Below are positions 24,958 to 34,757 of a stretch of DNA of 64,000 nucleotides, in pieces. The stretch is from UBA7239 sp964509075 (lineage in GTDB: Bacteria; Pseudomonadota; Gammaproteobacteria; Pseudomonadales; UBA7239). Below the pieces are notes generated by a model. The model did no database searches. It saw only the letters and a list, made by a program, of their open reading frames with translations, and was not told the origin of the DNA. The position numbers and the translations under genes were made by a program. Where the stretch lies: NCBI GenBank assembly GCA_964509075.1, contig CAZDWC010000004.1, positions 1-64,000 on the forward strand, in the 5' to 3' direction. How positions within the stretch are numbered: position 1 is the first letter of the stretch; each line of letters starts with the position of its first letter.

Positions 24958-26238
24958 ATGAGCCGCTCCGAAGAACTGTTTGCCCAGGCCGCCCGCGTCA
25001 TTCCCGGCGGCGTGAATTCTCCAGTGCGTGCATTTCGCGCGGTGGGCGGCTCACCAGTGTTCATCGAGCGCGCACAAGGTGCGTATCTTTGGGATGCCGA
25101 CGGCAAGCGTTACATTGATTATGTCCTGAGCTGGGGACCGATGATCGCCGGCCATGCACATCCGCAAGTGCTCACTGCCGTTGCCGAAAAAATGCAGAAA
25201 GGTCTGAGCTTCGGCGCGCCGACGGAAATTGAAATCACGCTGGCGGAAAAAATCTGCAGCATCATGCCCAATATGGATCTGGTGCGCATGGTGAGCTCCG
25301 GCACCGAAGCGACCATGAGCGCGATCCGCCTCGCACGCGGTTACACCAATCGCGACAAGATCATCAAATTTGAGGGTTGCTATCACGGCCACTCCGATTC
25401 ACTGCTGGTGAAAGCGGGCAGCGGCGCGCTGACCTTGGGCGTTCCCAGCTCACCCGGCGTACCCGCCGCACTCGCCGATCACACACTCACCTTGAGCTAC
25501 AACGATGCACAGAGTGTGAAAGACGCGTTTGCCCAATACGGCGAACAGATCGCTTGCGTGATTGTGGAACCTGTTGCCGGCAACATGAACTGCATTCCAC
25601 CCGTACCGGGATTTCTCGAAACAATACGCGAACAGTGCACAAAATTCGGCAGCGTTTTTATCATTGACGAAGTGATGACAGGTTTTCGATTGGGCCTGCA
25701 AGGCGCACAGGGCTATTACGGCATCGAAGCCGATCTCACCTGTCTCGGCAAAGTGATCGGCGGCGGCATGCCGGTCGGCGCTTTTGGCGGCAAACGCGCC
25801 ATCATGGAAAAAATTGCACCGCTGGGCCCCGTGTATCAAGCGGGCACGCTCTCGGGAAATCCGGTGGCGATGGCGGCAGGTCTCGCCACACTCGACATCA
25901 TTTCACAACCCGGCTTTTACGAACCGCTGTTTGCCAAAACCGATTTGCTGATGAAAGGCCTGCGCGATGCCGCAGAAAAAACCGGCGTGCCGATGACCAG
26001 CAACCACGTCGGCAGCATGTGGGGACTGTTCTTTACCGAAGAAAAATCCATCACCAATTACCAGCAGGTGATGGCCTGCGACACGCAGCGCTTCAACCGC
26101 TTTTTCCACGGCATGCTCAACGAGGGAGTGTATCTCGCACCGGCCAGTTATGAGGCTGCTTTTTTGTCCAGCGCACATACGGATAGCGACATTGCAGCAA
26201 CTGTTGACGCAGCACAAAACGTTTTTATCACCCTGTAG
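24958..26238 (+). CDS. hemL: Glutamate-1-semialdehyde 2,1-aminomutase
   Basis: PLP enzyme that makes 5-aminolevulinate in the C5 pathway of haem synthesis. 426 residues. It starts RSEELFAQAARVIPGGVNSPVR. Other marks are the PLP phosphate site SSGTEATMSAIRLARGYT, the Asp of FIIDEVMTGFR, and the Schiff-base Lys in LGKVIGGGMPVGAFGG (~265). A GAGGAAAG ribosome site precedes the ATG. It is followed by hemB, and the thiE-hemL-hemB order suggests one transcript. Confidence 0.97.
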   Translation: MSRSEELFAQAARVIPGGVNSPVRAFRAVGGSPVFIERAQGAYLWDADGKRYIDYVLSWGPMIAGHAHPQVLTAVAEKMQKGLSFGAPTEIEITLAEKICSIMPNMDLVRMVSSGTEATMSAIRLARGYTNRDKIIKFEGCYHGHSDSLLVKAGSGALTLGVPSSPGVPAALADHTLTLSYNDAQSVKDAFAQYGEQIACVIVEPVAGNMNCIPPVPGFLETIREQCTKFGSVFIIDEVMTGFRLGLQGAQGYYGIEADLTCLGKVIGGGMPVGAFGGKRAIMEKIAPLGPVYQAGTLSGNPVAMAAGLATLDIISQPGFYEPLFAKTDLLMKGLRDAAEKTGVPMTSNHVGSMWGLFFTEEKSITNYQQVMACDTQRFNRFFHGMLNEGVYLAPASYEAAFLSSAHTDSDIAATVDAAQNVFITL

Positions 26239-26273
26239 GGGCGCGGTTTATCGCGCCCAACGAGGCAACATTC

Positions 26274-27284
26274 ATGACATTTCAATACACACGCGCCATG
26301 TATCCCCATACCCGTATGCGTCGTTTGCGCGCCAATACTTTTGCACGCGATCTGGTGCGTGAATCCGCATTGAGCGTGAAGGATCTGATCTACCCGATGT
26401 TTGTGCTGGAAGGCAAGAACCAGCGCGAAGCAATTGCCTCCATGCCCGGTATTGAACGTCTGTCGATTGATTTGCTGGTGAAAGAAGCGAAGCTGCTACA
26501 CAAACTCGGCATCCCCGCCGTTGCACTGTTCCCTGTCACGCCGAAAACTGCAAAATCACTGGACGCACGCGAAGCGTGGAATGCCGACGGTCTCGCGCAA
26601 CGCGCGGTGAAAGCCCTGAAAAATGCCGTACCGGAACTGGGCGTGATTACCGATGTCGCACTCGACCCGTTCACCACGCACGGACAGGACGGGCTGATCG
26701 ACAAAAATGGTTATGTATTGAACGATGCGACGATTGAAGCGTTGGTCAAACAGGCACTGTCACATGCGAACGCCGGCGCCAATATCGTCGCGCCTTCCGA
26801 CATGATGGATGGCCGCATCGGCGAAATTCGCATGGCGCTGGAAAGCGCCAATCATGTGAACACTGCCATTCTCGCCTACTCGGCAAAATACGCGTCCAGT
26901 TACTACGGCCCGTTTCGCGATGCGGTGGGCTCGGCCGGCAATCTCGGCAAGGGCAACAAATACAGCTACCAGATGGACCCTGCCAACAGCGATGAAGCAC
27001 TGCACGAATGCGCGCTCGACCTGAACGAAGGTGCCGACATCATCATGGTGAAACCCGGCATGCCGTATCTCGATATCGTGCGTCGCGTGAAAGATGAGTT
27101 ACAGGCGCCCACCTTTGTCTATCAAGTCAGCGGTGAATACGCAATGCATGTCGCCGCATTTGAAAAGGGCTGGCTCAATCGCGAAGCGGTGATCCTGGAA
27201 TCACTGCTGGCATTCAAGCGTGCGGGAGCGGATGCAGTGTTGACGTATTTTGCAAAAGAGGCGGCAAAAATTCTCAACCAATAA
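26274..27284 (+). CDS. hemB: Delta-aminolevulinic acid dehydratase (porphobilinogen synthase)
   Basis: Condenses two 5-aminolevulinates to porphobilinogen. 336 residues. The two active-site lysines are in AYSAKYASSYYGPFR (~200) and IIMVKPGMPYLD (~255). The metal region reads ITDVALDPFTTHGQDG, with Asp/Thr in place of the zinc-binding cysteines, which is the magnesium-dependent Pseudomonas type. Its last 11 bases overlap the convergent transaminase gene at 27274. Confidence 0.97.
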   Translation: MTFQYTRAMYPHTRMRRLRANTFARDLVRESALSVKDLIYPMFVLEGKNQREAIASMPGIERLSIDLLVKEAKLLHKLGIPAVALFPVTPKTAKSLDAREAWNADGLAQRAVKALKNAVPELGVITDVALDPFTTHGQDGLIDKNGYVLNDATIEALVKQALSHANAGANIVAPSDMMDGRIGEIRMALESANHVNTAILAYSAKYASSYYGPFRDAVGSAGNLGKGNKYSYQMDPANSDEALHECALDLNEGADIIMVKPGMPYLDIVRRVKDELQAPTFVYQVSGEYAMHVAAFEKGWLNREAVILESLLAFKRAGADAVLTYFAKEAAKILNQ

Positions 27285-28437
27285 TTTTTTCGGCACGCAA
27301 TTCTCTCTCAAGAACTTCGATAACGCGCGCCTGTTGCACGGCAGAAATATTCACCCATAGCGGAAGTCGCAGCAGTCGCTCAGCCGTTTGCAGCGTAATC
27401 GGCAATGCACCATGCGCCCTGCCATATCGCAGACCAGCCGGTGAAGAATGCAGTGGCACGTAATGAAACACGGAAAATATGCCATGATACCGGAGTCTTT
27501 CCAGCAGAGCCTGGCGATCACAGCCCGCAGGCAACAAGACATAGTACATATGTGCATTATGTTGACACTCGATCGGCACAATCGGCCTGCGAATAATACC
27601 TTCCGCCTCCAGAGGCGCCAGCATCTCGTGATACCGCTTCCAGCTATCAAGGCGTTTTTCTGTTATTCGTTCCGCCTCTTCAAACTGTGCCCACAGAAAT
27701 GCCGCAGTCAACTCTCCCGGCAGGAAAGAAGAACCCATTTCCTGCCATGTATATTTATCAACCTCCCCACGGTAAAACTTGCTGCGGTTCGTACCTTTCT
27801 CTCGAATAATCTCCGCTCTTACACCTAGATCGGCATCATTGACCAACAAGGCACCGCCTTCGCCGGATATGACGTTCTTGGTCTCGTGAAAACTGTAGGC
27901 ACCGAGATCGCCGATACTCCCCAATTGTCTGCCCTTGTAGCATGCCATCATCCCTTGAGCAGCATCTTCTACCACACGCAGATCATGTTTTTTCGCGACA
28001 TCCATAATCGCATCCATTTCACATGCGACACCTGCGTAGTGCACAGGCACTAACGCTCTTGTGCGTTCCGTAATCGCAGCTTCAATCAGCTTCTCATCCA
28101 TATTGAGTGTGTCAGCGCGTATATCGACAAATACCGGAACGCCTCCCCGCAACACAAATGCATTTGCCGTTGATACAAATGTATAGGAGGGCATAATGAT
28201 TTCATCGCCCGGCTGGATATCGAGCAGCAGAGCCGCCATCTCCAATGCAGCAGTGCAGGAATGGGTTAACAGTGCCTTGTTGCACCCCACATGCTGTTCC
28301 AGCCACGTATGGCAAAGCTTGGTAAAAGGCCCGTCACCGGACAACCTCCCGTTGAAATGGGCTTTGGCGATGTAATACAACTCCTTGCCCGTCATGTGCG
28401 GAGAGTTGAATCTGATGTTCTGATATTCACTGTTCAT
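27274..28437 (-). CDS. Sugar 4-aminotransferase, WecE/RffA-like (DegT/DnrJ/EryC1 family)
   Basis: PLP-dependent transaminase that puts an amino group on a nucleotide-linked 4-keto sugar; closest in pattern to dTDP-4-amino-4,6-dideoxygalactose transaminase. 387 residues from the chosen ATG. Marks are TGKELYYI, FNGRLSGDGPFTKLC, THSCTAALEMAALLL, MPSYTFVSTANAFVLRGG, VEDAAQGMMA and the PLP Lys in SFHETKNVISGEGGAL. I take the ATG at 28437 (MNSEYQNIRFNSPH); an in-frame TTG at 28467 would overlap the previous gene. It is the last gene of the seven-gene operon and overlaps hemB tail-to-tail by 11 bases. Confidence 0.9.
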   Translation of the reverse strand: MNSEYQNIRFNSPHMTGKELYYIAKAHFNGRLSGDGPFTKLCHTWLEQHVGCNKALLTHSCTAALEMAALLLDIQPGDEIIMPSYTFVSTANAFVLRGGVPVFVDIRADTLNMDEKLIEAAITERTRALVPVHYAGVACEMDAIMDVAKKHDLRVVEDAAQGMMACYKGRQLGSIGDLGAYSFHETKNVISGEGGALLVNDADLGVRAEIIREKGTNRSKFYRGEVDKYTWQEMGSSFLPGELTAAFLWAQFEEAERITEKRLDSWKRYHEMLAPLEAEGIIRRPIVPIECQHNAHMYYVLLPAGCDRQALLERLRYHGIFSVFHYVPLHSSPAGLRYGRAHGALPITLQTAERLLRLPLWVNISAVQQARVIEVLERELRAEKIIG

Positions 28438-28457
28438 AGATAATTGAAATAGCCATA

Positions 28458-29387
28458 TTATTGACAATCACGCGCAGAATGATTTTTGGGTAACAACAGC
28501 AATAAACCGCCGAATCCCCCAAGCAAAGTAAAATAAATGCGATTAAGCAATGCTATCAGAAGCGCCTGCTCAAAACCGATACCGGCACGAGCAAGCAATG
28601 CCACAATAATTCCTTCCCGTATGCCTATACCCCCGGGGCTGATTGGCAACAACCACGCAAAACTCGCCGCCAATGCAACGGTAATGGTATAGATAAACCC
28701 TATCTCCGCACCCATTGCTCGCAGCGTAAAATAAAATGAAGCAACTCGCGTCGCAATGATCACTAGCGAAATCAGAACCAGCAGCACCAGCCGAACAGCA
28801 GGCACTTCCTTGCACGCCAGAATCACACTCTGAACACGCGCATGCAGCCTCTGCGACATACCACCACGCATCATCCTGATAATGAACCAAATACCCAAAA
28901 GAAAAACCAGCAACAATACCGGAATTTCCCAGACAGGAATATTGCCAACATCAAGCTCACTGCCGCGCAGATAATTCCTCTCCGGAAATAGCAGTAGCGC
29001 GGCGATCAAGATAAAAAACATGGTGAACATGCTGAAAGCTCGCAACAAAAGCAGAATGGCAGTTGACTGCAGGTACCCGCCACCAGCTTTCCCTATCATA
29101 CCAACACGATAGACATCCATTCCCACCTGTCCCGGCAACACCTGCGCCAAAATGTAACTTTCAAAGTGTATCCGCACGAACTGCCAAAGATCTATCGTGC
29201 GCGCATGATAACTTGCCAATCGCAAGCGCCACATATCCAGCAAACCTGTCGCCAAGAAGATCGCGAATCCGCAACCGGCCTCAAACCAACGCAGCTGCTG
29301 GAGCAAATCAGAAATGCTGGAAAAATCGGCGTTCGCCACCAGAATCGCCAACAACAGAAAACCCGCAAAAAAGCGAGCTACTCTCAC
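28458..29387 (-). CDS. Flippase-like membrane protein (LPG synthase TM / YbhN family)
   Basis: 309 residues with about eight transmembrane segments and the family signature SPGGIGIREGIIVALL (~250). The LRLAS, LAQVLPGQVGMDVYRVGMIGK stretch is also typical of the Lysylphosphatidylglycerol_synth_TM (UPF0104) family. Members lack the transferase domain and are thought to move or bind lipid-linked substrates, so lipid-carrier translocation is inferred, not shown. Its start overlaps the preceding sulfotransferase stop by 4 bases, and the transaminase ATG follows after 20 bases. Confidence 0.8.
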   Translation of the reverse strand: MRVARFFAGFLLLAILVANADFSSISDLLQQLRWFEAGCGFAIFLATGLLDMWRLRLASYHARTIDLWQFVRIHFESYILAQVLPGQVGMDVYRVGMIGKAGGGYLQSTAILLLLRAFSMFTMFFILIAALLLFPERNYLRGSELDVGNIPVWEIPVLLLVFLLGIWFIIRMMRGGMSQRLHARVQSVILACKEVPAVRLVLLVLISLVIIATRVASFYFTLRAMGAEIGFIYTITVALAASFAWLLPISPGGIGIREGIIVALLARAGIGFEQALLIALLNRIYFTLLGGFGGLLLLLPKNHSARDCQ

Positions 29388-30406
29388 GTGAAAATCCGCA
29401 CAGGAAGCGCATTGATGGCTTCAATCACCTGCATTCTTGAAATGCGGGTGCGAGCCTCCTCTTCAGACATATCTTTGTCCTGCAAGGAGAGACTTTCTTC
29501 ACCCAGCCTGCTTTTCAGTGCTGCAAATGCGACTTCAGGCAAAGCGGGGGATTGCGTTGGGCTATAACCGTGCACCTGCATTTCCGCTGCACATTTGCTC
29601 TCTATGTAGCAAATTTCCTCTGCTAGCAACGCCGCATGAAACTTGTTGATATTCGCCGTCATGACAGGTTTCGACAGGTTTTGCCAATTTGCCACTCGTT
29701 CCGCATTGGCGCGCGTCTCGTGTTTACTGTGAAACGTCAGCATCGAACAGGAATAATCGATTTGAAGAAAGGCACAAAGTTTTGAAAGCTCTCGCTCAGG
29801 CGACTCGACAAGATCTTCATAACGCAAGTAATGCAAAACCTGACTGAAAGCCAGATAACCATGAATCAGGCGAAATTGGGACTGGTCCTCCTGCCATACC
29901 GAAGCCGCTTGCCGAACATCTCCAGGATGATTAGGCGATTTTTTCCATGAGAGTGCCATGTCACGCGGATCACGCACAAGCCACACATAGCGGGCTCGTG
30001 GAAATGCCGCCAGCAGAAAGGGCAAAAACAGATACGCCCTGTTTTCCTTTATAAAACAGAGTTTCTTGCCGTGCAGTTCAACCTCTCTCTGATATATCGC
30101 TGACACAATTCCCCTGACTGACCGCTCCTGGACTATTTGCTGCAATGCAGGAACATCCCACCGACTCTGCCACAGACCCAACTGGCTACGCATGATGCTC
30201 ACGGCGATGTCGAGAAGAGAATGCCAGTCACTGTCCGATGACGACACTTTGCCAAACCGCGTGATATTAAGCGCCAATGTACGAATGATGTGCGACGGCG
30301 ATGGCCCGCAGATATCCGGGTGACTGTCCATCATTCTTGTTATGAGATTGCTGCCGGAGCGCTCCGAACAAAGCAGGAAGACGGGACTGAAGTTTTCACT
30401 GTTCAT
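29384..30406 (-). CDS. Sulfotransferase (PAPS-dependent), second of the operon
   Basis: About 340 residues. The 5'-phosphosulfate loop is FLLCSERSGSNLITRMM (~8-24) and the 3'-phosphate site is RYVWLVRDPRDMALSWKKS (~142-160). RYEDLVESPERELSKLCAFL is usual for Sulfotransfer_1/3 enzymes. It would move sulfate from PAPS to a sugar or lipid hydroxyl in the cytoplasm. I take ATG 30406 (MNSENFSPVF); a start four codons earlier (30418) is possible. It is only distantly like the sulfotransferase at 31379, so the pair is not a recent duplication. It overlaps the flippase-like gene by 4 bases. Confidence 0.85.
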   Translation of the reverse strand: MNSENFSPVFLLCSERSGSNLITRMMDSHPDICGPSPSHIIRTLALNITRFGKVSSSDSDWHSLLDIAVSIMRSQLGLWQSRWDVPALQQIVQERSVRGIVSAIYQREVELHGKKLCFIKENRAYLFLPFLLAAFPRARYVWLVRDPRDMALSWKKSPNHPGDVRQAASVWQEDQSQFRLIHGYLAFSQVLHYLRYEDLVESPERELSKLCAFLQIDYSCSMLTFHSKHETRANAERVANWQNLSKPVMTANINKFHAALLAEEICYIESKCAAEMQVHGYSPTQSPALPEVAFAALKSRLGEESLSLQDKDMSEEEARTRISRMQVIEAINALPVRIFT

Positions 30407-30459
30407 GGTTGCATGCACTCATACCGGGCAAACAACCCTCAAGCAATAACATGCCGGCA

Positions 30460-31386
30460 TTACTCCGTCTTCTCGCGTATCAGATAAGGAGGGCGTTTCT
30501 CCACACCCTCGATAATACGAATCAGGTACTCACCAATGACACCAATGGAAAATATAACTATGCCGCCCTGGGTGAGTATGATCAACATGATTGATGTCCA
30601 GCCTGGCACTGGCCGACCAAACACCAGATAGGAATAGACCAGCCATGCTCCATACAGAAAACTGAAACACGCAATCAGCACTCCCAGCACAGCAACCGCC
30701 TGCAGCACCAGAGAAGAATTGCCAAAAACCAGATTCGCAAACTGCCTCAATCTTCGTCTGAGACTGAACGCCGATTTTCCGTGTGCACGAGGATGATGGG
30801 TAACGTCAACCTGCACCATGTCTCTCGTCGCATGAAGCATGAGGGCAGGGATAAAAGGATGTGGCGTCTCGATTGCCAGCATGTGTTGTACCACCCGAGA
30901 CCGGATCAGCTTGAAAGGCGACATGCGAACACCTTTCGGTCTGCCGAGTATTCCCGCATCAAAACAGTTTTTAATCCAGCTGGTAAGACGCTGCAACGGA
31001 GAATGGCATCTGGTATTGGCGAATGCACCAATCACCACATCATGCTCGCGCCTTTCAGCCAGCTGCGGGATATCCTCCGGAGCTTGCTGAAGATCATCAT
31101 CCATTGTGACAATCCACTGCCCTTCGGCATGGCGCAAGCCACACATGACGGCACCGGCCTTGCCGAAATTCCGTGCGAGCCGAATGCTACGCACATGCGT
31201 ATGCTCCGACGACAAGGTTCCCAGCATTGGCCATGTGTCGGGATTCGGCGAGCCATCATCCACGAAAATGACTTCGTGGGATTCCCCCATGCCAGTAAAT
31301 ACCGCCTGTAATCGGTTCACCAACTCTGGCAATGTTGCCGTGCTGTTATAGACAGGAATGACGACGCTGTAGACAGGCTTATTCAT
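30460..31386 (-). CDS. GT2 glycosyltransferase, ArnC/undecaprenyl-phosphate sugar transferase-like
   Basis: 308 residues. The GT2 domain has YSVVIPVYNSTATLPELV, FVDDGSPNPDTW, RLARNFGKAGAVMCGLRHA and the acidic MDDDLQQAPEDIPQL. Two C-terminal TM helices (~220-275) and the ending GVIGEYLIRIIEGVEKRP are those of ArnC/GtrB enzymes that attach a sugar to undecaprenyl phosphate at the inner face of the membrane. The ATG at 31386 (MNKPVYSV) overlaps the preceding sulfotransferase stop by 8 bases. With the transaminase it suggests an amino sugar carried on undecaprenyl phosphate. Confidence 0.88.
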   Translation of the reverse strand: MNKPVYSVVIPVYNSTATLPELVNRLQAVFTGMGESHEVIFVDDGSPNPDTWPMLGTLSSEHTHVRSIRLARNFGKAGAVMCGLRHAEGQWIVTMDDDLQQAPEDIPQLAERREHDVVIGAFANTRCHSPLQRLTSWIKNCFDAGILGRPKGVRMSPFKLIRSRVVQHMLAIETPHPFIPALMLHATRDMVQVDVTHHPRAHGKSAFSLRRRLRQFANLVFGNSSLVLQAVAVLGVLIACFSFLYGAWLVYSYLVFGRPVPGWTSIMLIILTQGGIVIFSIGVIGEYLIRIIEGVEKRPPYLIREKTE

Positions 31387-32506
31387 GATACTTCTGTTCT
31401 CCCTGCACGGCATGGCTCAAAGTGCCCTGTACATTCTGAAGCAAGAACCAGATTTCTTCTTCCGCCCTGTCGAGACTGGCATATGTGCCATCTGCAAGTT
31501 TCTGCAACCTGGCAAGCTCGGCATGAACTTCGTGCTCCGACAGCTGCGGGCACCCGGGTTGAAAAGGATCACGAAACGCATTGATGCTCCGCTCTGGATC
31601 AGCCGGCGTGGCCGCCATGTCCAGCCACGCCATTTCAGGACCACATACAGCGTCAAGGAATGCCACTGTCTGCCGATCCAGCACACCTTCATACCCTGAT
31701 GCCATGTGCGTCGATTGCTCGAACGAGGAATTGCCGAACCACTTGCTGCCATCCTGTGAATACAATTCGCCCGCGATTACGGAATCCGGAAACAGATCCA
31801 GCTTCAGCGCTCTTGCCAACGGCTGCAGCACTGCGACTGCATCATGCCCCAATTGCTCGTATCTCAGCAAATGAAACAGCGGGTTATCAAGATGCGCAAT
31901 GGCATATGCCACCGACTTGCGCCAGCTCCGTGCAATCTGCAATACAGAAAGTGTTCTGCTTGCATACATCGATCCACTCCCTCCATGGATGGAGGCTACC
32001 ACCGATCTGGGATCGCGTATGATCAGAAAGACCGGTATGCCTGCCTGCAAAAAACAGGGAATGAACTCTTCGCAAAATACTTCCTTGCTGCCGGCATACA
32101 AGGCAGTGTGTCTGCCAAGCATGTGTGGGTACTGCTGGGCGTAGTGTGAAAAAATATCGATCAGGCTACCGCCGATTGGCGGCAAGTCCAGCAATGCTGG
32201 CATCATCTGCCCACTGTAGCCTTTCATTCGCGTCATGACTGCGTTAACTGCGCCTTCTGTCAACCGGTGCTGTCTGGCAAATGCCAAAAATTGCTCTCGG
32301 CTATACGTGTTGTCGTCGAACAAATCTCCCAGAGGGTATTGCGGCACAGTCACGCCGATTTGATGATAGAAAGCCTCCTTGACTGCATAAAACAGAAATG
32401 GAAAAGGTTGTGAAGCAACAACAACCTGCGGATGGTTGTGCCAGAACTTTTCCAGTAGCGTCGTTCCTGACCGCAAATAGCCGGTAATGAAGAAAGGCTT
32501 TATCAC
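31379..32506 (-). CDS. Sulfotransferase (PAPS-dependent), first of the operon
   Basis: 375 residues. The PAPS 5'-loop is FFITGYLRSGTTLLEKFWH (~5-23) and the 3'-phosphate site is VFLIIRDPRSVVASIHGG (~182-199). LLRYEQLGHDAVAVLQPLARAL matches other Sulfotransfer_3 proteins. A ~90-residue C-terminal extension ends in a helical segment. Likely role: O- or N-sulfation of a glycan or lipid made by this operon. It overlaps the WbqC-like gene by 4 bases and the GT2 gene by 8. Confidence 0.88.
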   Translation of the reverse strand: MIKPFFITGYLRSGTTLLEKFWHNHPQVVVASQPFPFLFYAVKEAFYHQIGVTVPQYPLGDLFDDNTYSREQFLAFARQHRLTEGAVNAVMTRMKGYSGQMMPALLDLPPIGGSLIDIFSHYAQQYPHMLGRHTALYAGSKEVFCEEFIPCFLQAGIPVFLIIRDPRSVVASIHGGSGSMYASRTLSVLQIARSWRKSVAYAIAHLDNPLFHLLRYEQLGHDAVAVLQPLARALKLDLFPDSVIAGELYSQDGSKWFGNSSFEQSTHMASGYEGVLDRQTVAFLDAVCGPEMAWLDMAATPADPERSINAFRDPFQPGCPQLSEHEVHAELARLQKLADGTYASLDRAEEEIWFLLQNVQGTLSHAVQGEQKYHE

Positions 32507-33204
32507 ATTCCGCCCCGATTACTTCCGCATTGCATGAACTTTCCAGAATCGACCCCACAATTAAACAACAAGTCAAGAATGCTGACACTGTGTTCGAAAT
32601 CACCCCAAAGCTGAGGGTATTCCGAATACCCTGCATAACTGAACCACGTCACGGCCATTCCCTTCTCCGCAAACTGTGCAGACTGTAAATAATCCCTCGC
32701 TGCGGGGCCAGACACATACTCGCTTGCGCCGGCCTGCACACAAAGATCCACCAAGCGCTCGGTTTTTCCAGAGGGCAGCACATAGTCCCAGGAGACAGAA
32801 AGCCTTGTTCCAATATTCAGGTATCGACAAACGGCGCCGACCAGCAGTCTATTGAATGCCGACAGGTTGTCGTGCTTTTGATCAAGATACAGCGGCGCTA
32901 GCCAGCCGGCAATTTCCTGAAAGTGAGTTGCACGTCCGTAATTGGCCTCCAGTGTCTTCCAGTGTTTCAGCTGCCAGCGGCCATCGCCCAAAGTCACATC
33001 ACGAATTCGTCGGCTGATTCCCTGGCCTGTGGGAATGGTCAGCCACTGTATGCCTTGCGGTGTTTTAATCCTGTTGCGATTTCTCCAGTCATTTTTTGTG
33101 TATTGCATGTCGTCGTAAAAAATGAATTCATCAACCGCAGCAATCAGGTCGAAGTAACCTTTCCATGGGATATAGTTTGACTGCAGTATCGCAACTTTTT
33201 TCAT
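32503..33204 (-). CDS. WbqC-like family protein
   Basis: 233 residues. The family N-terminus MKKVAILQSNYIPWKGYFDLIAAVDEFIFYDDMQY, given here in part as QSNYIPWKGYFD, is followed by NRNRIKTPQGIQWLTIP and later TERLVDLCVQAGASEYVSGP. WbqC-like proteins sit in many O-antigen and glycan clusters. Their reaction is not established in any case I can cite; an acyl- or aminoacyl-transfer role on amino sugars has been a common guess. It overlaps both neighbours by 4 bases. Confidence 0.85.
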   Translation of the reverse strand: MKKVAILQSNYIPWKGYFDLIAAVDEFIFYDDMQYTKNDWRNRNRIKTPQGIQWLTIPTGQGISRRIRDVTLGDGRWQLKHWKTLEANYGRATHFQEIAGWLAPLYLDQKHDNLSAFNRLLVGAVCRYLNIGTRLSVSWDYVLPSGKTERLVDLCVQAGASEYVSGPAARDYLQSAQFAEKGMAVTWFSYAGYSEYPQLWGDFEHSVSILDLLFNCGVDSGKFMQCGSNRGGM

Positions 33205-34757
33205 GGCTTCATGTCTTTTGCGACGTATATGTGATATGCCGGATTTTCATTGTGCTGCACCTGATAAAAATTTTCCTGAACATACCGATTGGTCAACGGA
33301 TGTGTTCTCGCAAAGCGCCTTTCCTCCTTACCATCCAGCGCAAGATCGTAAATCAACACAAAACCCGGCTCTGCCTGCTTCAGCCTGGCAATTTCTTTCT
33401 GCTCGAATGCCGGTGATTGTGGCCAAAGGGCAAAATTTTCCCACACAGGAGCGCGCACGCTCATGAGCGCATAAGCGCCAGGCCAGAATGGCGCCACTAC
33501 GAAACTACGCCCTTCTTTTGCGTATTGGCTGACCAACTGGCGGATCAGCGCAATATCCTTTGCCGTTGAACGATCAACCTGAATAACGCGGCCACTGACA
33601 TGTACAGGAACGCAGGCATCCGCACGTCGACACTGCCAACCCGGGTGCACCACATGCACCACGCACAGGCTTGTGATTAGCAATAGCAGCACCGACAGCC
33701 ATTTGACCGCAGGCCGTTGCACCCGTGACAACAAAACCATTGCCGCCATCAAGACAGGAAAGATACCTTGCGCGAGATGCGCAATATCGGCACGGGAAAA
33801 AGCAACGTGGGCATACGGAAACATGAAACAGACAGACGCAACAAGCAGCGGGGGTAAATCCCGTCGCCGTACTGACAACGCCAGCCAACCCGCGCACACA
33901 GCCGCTGACAACGGTATCGCAACAAAGAACAAACCGACCAGCCACTCGCGAATTGCCTGCAGCACGGAAAGACGGGCAACATCCGCCGCCCAAGGCCACG
34001 GCACAGCAATAGCGAGATTTGTGCTGCTCCTGTTCATCTGATGCGCAAGATTTTCATGAAAAGCTTCGCGAAATCCTTCTACCCACTGCAACATTGCCAT
34101 GAGCGGCGAATACCCTATGGACAACCCAAGCAGAAATGCCGCAGCAAGCCTGAAACGTCTGCCCGGCAGTTGTTGTCCGAAATGCAGCCAAACCATGGCA
34201 ATGACAAAACCCAACACGAAATAGAGCCCATGGTTGCGACCAAAGACCGCTGCGATGCCCGCCCATACTCCAGCCATCAGAAATCGTGCCGCGCAGGGAC
34301 GTCTTATCAGGAATGAAAGTGCTGCAATCGAAAAGATGGAAATCACCTCATCGAATATCTTGTGCCTGGGTATCATCCAGGCCAGTAGGATGACTGCAGC
34401 AAAGGCGAGAAAGCCGAAGTCTGTTTTTTTCTGTGTCTGCGCGATCAGAATAAGCGCCACCGACAAACCGAGCGCCTGAAAAACAGCCAGTGCTGTACGC
34501 AATGCAGTGATGCCGTCATCCGCCAATAGCGACATGATTGCCGCGCACCAGTAGTAGCGGCCCGGATCATATGCCTTGAAATCCAGTTTGGGGATCTCGC
34601 CTGCCAGCGTCCGCTGGGCGCCGTACCACAAGAATCCCTCATCCCATAGGTTTAACCCTGCTTTTCCCTGCCATACATAAAGGGACAGCACGAAAAGACA
34701 GGCAATCCCGCAAATGGCGACATATGCCGTTCTGCTGTCCTTGTCACGCTGCATCAT
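33201..34757 (-). CDS. Multi-pass membrane protein, GT-C glycosyltransferase-like (ArnT/PMT fold)
   Basis: About 518 residues with ten or more hydrophobic segments and a soluble C-terminal ~130. The first outer loop reads GLNLWDEGFLWYGAQRTLAG and ends DPGRYYW; a WDEG-type acidic motif after TM1 is the usual catalytic site of GT-C enzymes. It likely moves a sugar from undecaprenyl phosphate to a target on the periplasmic side. I take an ATG near 34757 (MMQRDKDS) with GGTGAG upstream; an in-frame TTG at 34778 is also open. First gene of the operon, 61-80 bases after mfd on the same strand, with a TAAAAT -10-like box at 34785-34790 but no clear -35. Confidence 0.65.
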   Translation of the reverse strand: MMQRDKDSRTAYVAICGIACLFVLSLYVWQGKAGLNLWDEGFLWYGAQRTLAGEIPKLDFKAYDPGRYYWCAAIMSLLADDGITALRTALAVFQALGLSVALILIAQTQKKTDFGFLAFAAVILLAWMIPRHKIFDEVISIFSIAALSFLIRRPCAARFLMAGVWAGIAAVFGRNHGLYFVLGFVIAMVWLHFGQQLPGRRFRLAAAFLLGLSIGYSPLMAMLQWVEGFREAFHENLAHQMNRSSTNLAIAVPWPWAADVARLSVLQAIREWLVGLFFVAIPLSAAVCAGWLALSVRRRDLPPLLVASVCFMFPYAHVAFSRADIAHLAQGIFPVLMAAMVLLSRVQRPAVKWLSVLLLLITSLCVVHVVHPGWQCRRADACVPVHVSGRVIQVDRSTAKDIALIRQLVSQYAKEGRSFVVAPFWPGAYALMSVRAPVWENFALWPQSPAFEQKEIARLKQAEPGFVLIYDLALDGKEERRFARTHPLTNRYVQENFYQVQHNENPAYHIYVAKDMKP

